A DNA stretch of 9,002 bases from assembly GCA_016927965.1 (NCBI GenBank), contig JAFGLP010000080.1, forward strand, positions 1 through 9,002. The letters run 5' to 3'. The stretch is from Dehalococcoidia bacterium (lineage in GTDB: Bacteria > Chloroflexota > Dehalococcoidia > GIF9 > UBA5629). A model generated the notes under the pieces. That model searched no databases. It had not been told where the DNA came from and saw only the letters and a list, made by a program, of their open reading frames with translations. Positions 1-4,648 of this stretch are shown here, one piece after another; positions within the stretch are counted from its first letter, which is position 1; each line of letters begins with the position of its first letter. Both the position numbers and the translations under genes were made by a program.

Positions 1-645
1 CCCCGACCCAGGGACCTGCCGCGGGAGAGCGAGATGCTCTGCGGACTGGTTGATATGGTATCGGCCGGGGTCAACTGGCAGTCCAAACCGGAGCCTGTAG
101 ATTTCTATTTTGTAAAGGGCATAGTTCAGACACTGCTGGAGCGCTTTGGAGTTACGGTGGACTTTGTGCCGGGCAGCGACGCTTCTTTCAACCCTGCCAA
201 GTGCGCGGATGTTATGGCCGGGACGAAGAAGATAGGCGTGATTGGCGAGGTCCATCCGGGGGTGCTCAAGAATTTCGATATCGCCGAACCGGCTTTTATC
301 TTCGAGCTTGATGTAGATAAGCTGGTTGTATTGGCTTCCAAACCGCTGGTATATAAAGCGGTGTCCAAATATCCTGCCATCACTCGTGACATTGCCATGC
401 TGGTGGACTCGCAGGTAACCTATCAGCAGATAGCCAGAATCGTCAGAAGCTTCAGCCTGGTGTCGGACATGCAGCTCTTCGATCTCTACGAAGGCAAGCA
501 GGTGCCGACCGGCAAGAAGTCCATGGCCTTTCGTCTCACCTATCAGACTGCCGACCATACACTCAAGGATGAGGAAGTCGATAAAGTCCAGCAGAAGATA
601 CTGGAACGGCTCTCCAAAGAGCTTGGCACTGTCCTGCGGTCATAA
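1..645 (+). CDS. pheT: Phenylalanyl-tRNA synthetase beta subunit, C-terminal part (5' end outside window)
   Basis: The frame is open from base 1, so the visible 214 residues are the C-terminal quarter of a protein usually about 800 residues long. An ATG at 34 is internal: the preceding codons (PRDLPRESE) continue the family's typical stretch before the conserved MLCGL segment. The DFYFVKG segment (about visible residues 38-44) belongs to the catalytic-like core. The segment from YPAITRDIAMLVD (about residue 123) to the end is the FDX-ACB anticodon-binding domain, including the QLFDLYEG and SMAFRLTYQ motifs, and it ends at LGTVLRS as the family does. The enzyme is an (alpha-beta)2 cytoplasmic complex that charges tRNA-Phe; the alpha gene (pheS) is normally directly upstream, outside this window. 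No convincing terminator follows the TAA. Identification is secure from the motifs. Confidence 0.95.
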   Translation, partial: PRPRDLPRESEMLCGLVDMVSAGVNWQSKPEPVDFYFVKGIVQTLLERFGVTVDFVPGSDASFNPAKCADVMAGTKKIGVIGEVHPGVLKNFDIAEPAFIFELDVDKLVVLASKPLVYKAVSKYPAITRDIAMLVDSQVTYQQIARIVRSFSLVSDMQLFDLYEGKQVPTGKKSMAFRLTYQTADHTLKDEEVDKVQQKILERLSKELGTVLRS

Positions 646-660
646 TGATTGTTCTTATTT

Positions 661-696
661 CATTGCGAGTTCGGATATAATTGGGACATGGCAATC
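661..696. repeat. Degenerate REP-like inverted repeat after pheT
   Basis: The sequence begins CATTGCGAG and ends ATGGCAATCTCC, with ATTGC (662-666) and GCAAT (691-695) as inverted arms. This framing resembles intergenic palindromic elements that recur in some bacterial genomes (CATTGCGAG ... GGCAATCTC). Only the ends match and the middle is AT-rich, so it may be a decayed copy. Only one copy lies in the window, so the repeat status rests on recalled pattern and cannot be proven here. Confidence 0.3.
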
Positions 697-767
697 TCCT
701 GAAAGTAGCCAACATTTCCTGTTTGTTAATCCTGTTGACTTTGCTTTTACCCAACCAGTGGGGATGG

Positions 768-838
768 GAGAAGGGCCGTTGGCCCTTCTCGGAAAAAATA
801 ACCCTCTCTCTTGAGAGAGAGGGAAGAGTGAGGGTGAT
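768..838. repeat. Paired perfect hairpins (REP/MITE-like) that reach the ribosome site of the next gene
   Basis: Two strong stem-loops lie side by side. The first has a perfect 10-bp stem, GAGAAGGGCC / GGCCCTTCTC (768-777 and 781-790), with loop GTT. The second pairs CCCTCTCTC (802-810) with GAGAGAGGG (815-823), loop TTGA, and is followed by AAGAGTGAGGGTGA. The CCCTCTC / GAGAGGG plus GTGAGGGTGA pattern resembles dispersed intergenic repeats. There is no T-run after either stem on the plus strand, so they are not classical terminators. The last bases (GAGGGTGA, 829-836) are the only purine-rich sequence before the ATG at 841 and probably act as its ribosome binding site. Confidence 0.55.
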
Positions 839-840
839 AA

Positions 841-2238
841 ATGCCAGACCACTTTCTTGAAAAATTTCTCTATCCCGACAGCGTAGCTGTTATCGGCGCC
901 ACCCAGAATGTTGTTGCGGTCAACTACCACCTGGTGGAAAATCTGGTCAACCTTGGTTACAAGGGGAAAATCTACCCGGTGAATCCCAACCAGGACGAAG
1001 TGCTTGGCATCAAGACGTTTAAAAATTTCAATGATATCGGCGAATACGTGGACCTGGTGGTGATCTCTGTAGCGGCACGTAATGTACTTGACATAATCAG
1101 GGATTTGCCCGGTGATAAGATAGGTGGCATGGTACTGGTAACAGGCGGGTTCTCGGAGATAGGGGTGGAAGGCAGGAAGATGCAGGAAGAGATAGGACGG
1201 ATATTAACGGAAAAAGGTATTCGTGCCATCGGCCCCAATGCGCTCAGCCCGATCAACAGCGCCAACAAGCTGGCCATCAGCTTTTTCACCATGACGGCAT
1301 TGCCGGCCGGCAACGTCTCCTTTATCTTCCAGTCGGGCATGTACGAGCCGCGCTTCGGCTGGATGCTTAATGATTTCCATCTGGGGATTGCCAAGCTTAT
1401 TGACCTGGGCAACAAGATGGATATCAACGAGGTCGATGCGCTGGAGTACCTGTCGCAGGACCCCGATACAAAAGTCATCTGCCTTCACCTGGAGGCCGTT
1501 AAGGGCGGCGGCCGCCGTTTCTTTGAGGTACTCAGGGAGACCACCCGACGCAAACCCGTAATCGTCTTAAAGGGAGGCACGACAGAAGCGGGCGCTAAAG
1601 CGGCTATGTCGCATACCGGCTCGCTGGTACGTGGCAGCATGGCCGTTTTCGATTCGGCGCTCAGGCAGGCCGGGGCCATTAAGGCCGATACGCTGGATGA
1701 TTTCCTGTATCTGGCCAAGGCCTTCTCCTACCTTGAGCCGCCAAAGGGCAACCGCATTGCTATTGCTACCTTCCCCGGGGGCGAGGCCGTTCTGGTCACG
1801 GACGCGGTATACCGGAATGGGCTGACCATGGCCAGGCCTGGTCAGGCCAGCTATGATAAGCTTAAGGCGACCTTCCCCGCCTGGGAGATCTCCCTCAATC
1901 CCTACGACTTCGGAATTATTTATACTTTCAGCGCTTTCAAGAACAACCACGCTATTTTTATTGATGCCATGGCCGAAGATGATAATGTAGACTGTATTGC
2001 TGTTCAGATCCCTCCCCTGGGGTTCAACTATGATCCCAACATCCTCTGCGCCCCGTTTCTCACCGCCGCACAAAAGGGCAAGCCCATGGCTGTCTGGCCT
2101 CCGCACATGCTGCGCTTTGATACCGAAATAATCGCCTGGCTGGAAGCTCATTCTGTGCCCGTTTTTCCATCAGGGGCGATCGCCGTCAAATGCCTGGCAG
2201 CGCTGTGGAGGTATGCAGCGCTATTCGATTTTCTATAA
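841..2238 (+). CDS. NDP/ADP-forming acyl-CoA synthetase, alpha-type subunit (CoA-binding and phospho-His domains)
   Basis: The 465-residue protein matches the alpha half of acetyl-CoA synthetase (ADP-forming), which turns acyl-CoA, ADP and phosphate into acid, CoA and ATP in the cytoplasm. Residues 10-105 form the CoA-binding Rossmann domain (SVAVIGAT, then YPVNPN). GPNALSP (131-137) is the CoA-site loop, where the family usually has GPNC, so the Cys is Ala here. Residues about 155-290 form the ligase domain with GNKMDINE (190-197) and the motif AAMSHTGSL, whose His258 corresponds to the phosphorylated histidine. A third domain reaches about residue 460. The length fits a stand-alone alpha subunit; the ATP-grasp beta part found in about 700-residue fusions is absent and no beta gene is in the window. 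The start is ATG 841 behind GAGGGTGA. Its 3' end overlaps the convergent propeller gene by 91 bp. Acyl substrate is not predictable from sequence. Confidence 0.87.
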   Translation: MPDHFLEKFLYPDSVAVIGATQNVVAVNYHLVENLVNLGYKGKIYPVNPNQDEVLGIKTFKNFNDIGEYVDLVVISVAARNVLDIIRDLPGDKIGGMVLVTGGFSEIGVEGRKMQEEIGRILTEKGIRAIGPNALSPINSANKLAISFFTMTALPAGNVSFIFQSGMYEPRFGWMLNDFHLGIAKLIDLGNKMDINEVDALEYLSQDPDTKVICLHLEAVKGGGRRFFEVLRETTRRKPVIVLKGGTTEAGAKAAMSHTGSLVRGSMAVFDSALRQAGAIKADTLDDFLYLAKAFSYLEPPKGNRIAIATFPGGEAVLVTDAVYRNGLTMARPGQASYDKLKATFPAWEISLNPYDFGIIYTFSAFKNNHAIFIDAMAEDDNVDCIAVQIPPLGFNYDPNILCAPFLTAAQKGKPMAVWPPHMLRFDTEIIAWLEAHSVPVFPSGAIAVKCLAALWRYAALFDFL

Positions 2239-3221
2239 ATAGTCAATCCCCGGTTGTCTACCATAATGATTTCGCCGGTCCCGGTATTGATAGTCACGTC
2301 TACGCCGCAGCTGCGCGTCATAGCCAGGTCGATGGGTTCATTGCCGTTGGTTGGATCAATAACACGGATATGGCTGTCGGCCACCTCCACTATTTCCCCG
2401 GTTTTCTCGTTCACTTTTACGGCAGCGCCTTCACCACGCGAGTAAGCGGCGCCAATGGTGTTTTTGACATACCCGTCGTCTTCAGGCTGATAGATTTGCA
2501 GCGTCGGATCGGCAATTGCAATCACGCAACCCGTGGACGGATTTACATCTATGTCGGCGCCTCCTTTGGTTCCCACCGGCCAGTCGGCTATCATTTTTAT
2601 GTATTTATTGCCGGATGCTGGCCTGTAGCGGGCCAGGCAATCGCCCTTTGGCCATTTATCGGAAGCAGGCAGAGTGTCCTGTACAGGATACGGACCCAGC
2701 CCGCCTCCCATATGCCCGGTGACAACAAAAATATCACCGTTGGCCTGGTTTACTCCCAGCCCGCAGTAGCTATGCCATGAACCGAAATTATCTATCGTTT
2801 CCTTACTATAGCCGTCCCGTTTTTTTCTGCATATAAAGAGGCCGTCGATATCACTCACGACGTAAATGTCGCCGCTTGACCTGAGAAAATCGCACCTGGC
2901 CCTGGCTGTCAGGTCGTGAAAAACATTGAGCACTATCTGCTTATAGCCGGAAGCTGAGGGCTGATAGATATTCAATCCGTACTGGTGGGCAACTGCTATT
3001 TCTCCGGTATTTTCATTTACGCTGACACAGGCTGCGCCCAGGCGTGTCTTCAATGGCGCGATCATGGGGCTTCTGGTATAAGTATTGTTTTTAAGGCGGT
3101 ACTGAAACAGGCCCCCGTTATGAATTACGAATATATCGCCTGTTTTCCTATTGATGTCCACCCCGGCCCCCGTATGCCAGGTGCTGAACGAATCAATCTG
3201 CCTGCGTTCGTATTGAGCCAC
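2148..3221 (-). CDS. Probable seven-bladed beta-propeller protein of unknown function
   Basis: The 357-residue protein has no signal peptide or membrane segment, so it is probably cytoplasmic. I do not recognise a named family. Seven copies of a degenerate motif, hydrophobic-x-N-x-x-(T/S)-G-(D/E)-I-x-V-V, begin near residues 21, 66, 111, 156, 225, 268 and 308. Most are followed by a GLxIYxx segment, as in VDINRKTGDIFVIHNGG, VSVNENTGEIAVAHQYG and VTINTGTGEIIMVDNRG. The spacing is about 40-45 residues except for blade 4, which holds an extra loop of about 24 residues (around 170-195, rich in Gly and Pro). Seven such units suggest a closed propeller used for binding rather than an evident catalytic site. 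The start is GTG at 3221, fixed by an AGGAGGT ribosome site. The last 30 residues are encoded opposite the end of the acyl-CoA synthetase gene and look like an extension beyond the final blade. Confidence 0.75.
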   Translation of the reverse strand: MAQYERRQIDSFSTWHTGAGVDINRKTGDIFVIHNGGLFQYRLKNNTYTRSPMIAPLKTRLGAACVSVNENTGEIAVAHQYGLNIYQPSASGYKQIVLNVFHDLTARARCDFLRSSGDIYVVSDIDGLFICRKKRDGYSKETIDNFGSWHSYCGLGVNQANGDIFVVTGHMGGGLGPYPVQDTLPASDKWPKGDCLARYRPASGNKYIKMIADWPVGTKGGADIDVNPSTGCVIAIADPTLQIYQPEDDGYVKNTIGAAYSRGEGAAVKVNEKTGEIVEVADSHIRVIDPTNGNEPIDLAMTRSCGVDVTINTGTGEIIMVDNRGLTIYRKSNSAAYLHSAARHLTAIAPDGKTGTE

Positions 3222-3228
3222 TTTTCTT

Positions 3229-3235
3229 ACCTCCT
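3229..3235 (-). promoter_or_regulatory. Strong ribosome binding site deciding a GTG start
   Basis: Read on the minus strand the sequence is AGGAGGT, seven bases before GTG at 3221-3219. It is a full anti-16S match and supports the GTG start of the propeller gene over any downstream start. Confidence 0.8.
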
Positions 3236-3317
3236 TGCTGTTGTGTTACCGGGGTAAATATCCGGATTCCTGTCCTGTATTCAGACTTAAAATGGTACGC
3301 AATTGAATATCGCTAGT

Positions 3318-3323
3318 ATTATA
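3318..3323 (-). promoter_or_regulatory. Candidate -10 box for the propeller gene
   Basis: On the minus strand this is a perfect TATAAT, about 95 bases upstream of the GTG start. The -35 region is weak: TCTGCA at 18-bp spacing matches 3 of 6. The assignment rests mainly on the -10 and on its place in a divergent gap. Confidence 0.4.
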
Positions 3324-3349
3324 CGCCATTTTTTCAGACGGTGCAGATA

Positions 3350-3434
3350 CCTTTGCGGCTTGCCCAAAGGCAAAGGCCGGCTGTGCATGCAGCCTTAATG
3401 CCTGTTTATAACCGTCGCCCTGCGTGCGGACGCA
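3350..3434. other. Cluster of three inverted repeats in the 344-bp divergent gap
   Basis: Three hairpins follow one another: CCTTTGC / GCAAAGG (3350-3356 and 3370-3376), GGCTG / CAGCC around TGCATG (3379-3394, nearly palindromic throughout) and TGCGT / ACGCA (3421-3425 and 3430-3434). They lie between the candidate minus -10 at 3318 and the plus promoter at 3481, upstream of both, so they are not in either predicted leader RNA. They could be protein-binding sites, a small RNA, or a decayed repeat. No known riboswitch consensus was recognised. The rest of the gap 3222-3565 holds only the start signals listed separately. Confidence 0.45.
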
Positions 3435-3480
3435 GCATCCTTCTAAGTGAGTAACTGATTATTTTACGTAGAACTAATGA

Positions 3481-3509
3481 TTGACATAAGTTAAGTGAAA
3501 AGATATTAT
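3481..3509 (+). promoter_or_regulatory. Near-consensus sigma-70 promoter for the acyltransferase gene
   Basis: The -35 box is a perfect TTGACA (3481-3486), followed by a 17-bp spacer and TATTAT (3504-3509), a 5 of 6 match to the -10 consensus. Transcription would start near 3516, giving a leader of about 50 bases (75-80 if the alternative TTG start is used). It is the clearest promoter in the window and suggests strong or readily activated expression of the downstream gene. Confidence 0.82.
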
Positions 3510-3565
3510 CATAGCTGGAAGTGCATGTCAGGATGATAGTCGCATAGTTTCAAAATTAACAGGAA

Positions 3566-4522
3566 ATGTATGACCGGGCAATAGAGGTTAAATTGAATAA
3601 TAAAGTATTTATAAAAGTGGATGAGCTGGGACCTGTAAAATTTTACCTGGTTGATGGAAGCTCCAGCGCAGCTGAGGCGATTTATCGGGCAAGGTTTAAA
3701 CTGTATACGAGAGAAGGCCAGTATATCGCTGATAACGGGATCACCATACATCTGGAAAAGAAGATGGAGTACGATGTTTTCGACCCGATTTCCCTGCAGC
3801 TCGCTGCGGTGAATGAGAAAGGTGAAATATTTTGCGGTATGCGCATTGTGCCCTATCACAAAAAGACCGGGTTGCCGATGGAGAACAGGTATTCCGACAA
3901 AATGGTTTACAGCGACCCCGGTTTTTATTTAACTCACTATGTAGATAAGTCAGGCATTGCTGATGAGAACATAGCTGAATTCAGCAGGTTTTTCAGGGTC
4001 AGCGATAAAAAAGAGGCTGATATGAAGTATGACCCTATCAGCATGCTTATGTGGAAGTATGCCGCACAGCTTACCAAAAGGGAGATAGGCGGCATGAAAG
4101 TGATTAACCTGGCCTTCGGCCATGCTATCCCCAGCCTTTCAAGGCTGTACAGCAAATTCGGCATGGGCATGGTGCCTGCCCCGTCGGGTAATTTTGGGAA
4201 CTACAAATTTCCCGTTCCCACAAAGTTGGATACCGGTACCGGGCAGACAGAAACTGAATACCTGGAGTTTGTGCCTATGGCGCTATCAAGGGAAAAAACA
4301 GTGGCAAGAATCCAGAAGGGCGAATGGGAAGCTCTCGATTTGGCCCGGCCAAAGCTGGATAAACGTCTGCTGGAATATATGGTTCCCGAGGAATTTGGTT
4401 TGGGTGATGACGATGTTAACAAACAGAAAAAGGACCTCCTGGATTTTTATAAAATGCTTTATAGCGGGGATGGGCAGGGGCCTGTGGATGAAAGCATTGT
4501 TATATGGGAAAATAAACCCTGA
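3566..4522 (+). CDS. GNAT-fold N-acyltransferase of the LuxI / FeeM / exosortase-associated type
   Basis: Residues about 25-215 of this 318-residue protein follow the pattern of autoinducer (acyl-homoserine lactone) synthases, N-acyl amino acid synthase FeeM and PEP-CTERM-associated acyltransferases. Visible matches in order are YRARFKLY (40-47), the acidic EYDVFD (68-73, D70 and D73), GMRIVP with R93, GLPMENRY (102-109) and AEFSRFFRVS (137-146), which matches the family's E-(I/L)-S-R-(F/L)-x-V-S block. These enzymes move an acyl chain, usually from acyl carrier protein, to an amine. Acceptor and product cannot be read from sequence. About 100 residues after the GNAT core (from about 215) have no assigned function. 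The start is uncertain: ATG 3566 has AGGA only one base away, while TTG 3593 has GAGGT at better spacing; both keep the whole domain. It has its own promoter and is followed, 126 bp on, by the dikinase gene. Confidence 0.72.
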   Translation: MYDRAIEVKLNNKVFIKVDELGPVKFYLVDGSSSAAEAIYRARFKLYTREGQYIADNGITIHLEKKMEYDVFDPISLQLAAVNEKGEIFCGMRIVPYHKKTGLPMENRYSDKMVYSDPGFYLTHYVDKSGIADENIAEFSRFFRVSDKKEADMKYDPISMLMWKYAAQLTKREIGGMKVINLAFGHAIPSLSRLYSKFGMGMVPAPSGNFGNYKFPVPTKLDTGTGQTETEYLEFVPMALSREKTVARIQKGEWEALDLARPKLDKRLLEYMVPEEFGLGDDDVNKQKKDLLDFYKMLYSGDGQGPVDESIVIWENKP

Positions 4523-4619
4523 GTACTAATATCTAACCCCCCAGGCTTTGTGTCTCGGATTTGTTGCGGTGATATTCTCTGGAAGGCGCCTTTAAAATAA
4601 CTGTCCTTTTGTTATGATA

Positions 4620-4640
4620 TATAATATTCCAAGGGGAGGT
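4620..4640 (+). promoter_or_regulatory. Candidate -10 box and strong ribosome binding site before the dikinase
   Basis: TATAAT (4620-4625) is followed closely by GGGGAGGT (4633-4640), with the ATG nine bases after the GGAGG core. The -35 position at 17-bp spacing (ATAACT) is poor, and a start near 4631 would leave only about 18 bases of leader. The ribosome site is convincing; the promoter is tentative. The rest of the gap 4523-4648 shows no clear terminator for the upstream gene. Confidence 0.4.
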
Positions 4641-4648
4641 AGTAAATA

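Noticed and set aside
735..740. TTGACT as a -35 box for the synthetase gene
   Set aside because: No -10-like hexamer at 16-19 bp downstream; that region is GC-rich (CCAACCAGTGGGG).
768..790. Perfect hairpin after pheT as an intrinsic terminator
   Set aside because: The stem is followed by GGAAAAAATAA on the plus strand, with no T-run; on the minus strand the T-run lies before the stem.
1567..2151. Long open frame on the minus strand inside the acyl-CoA synthetase gene (also 972-1478)
   Set aside because: Neither shows family motifs or a good ribosome site, and the plus-strand protein is clearly conserved across the whole stretch.
2190..2780. Plus-strand open frame opposite the propeller gene
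   Set aside because: Its composition looks like a mirrored reading of the repeat motifs, and the minus-strand frame has the repeats, a full ribosome site and the correct length.
3350..3434. Riboswitch (cyclic di-GMP or other) suggested by GGCAAAGGCCGG
   Set aside because: Only a short stretch resembles the motif; the required pairing and second conserved block are missing, and the region is upstream of both predicted transcripts.
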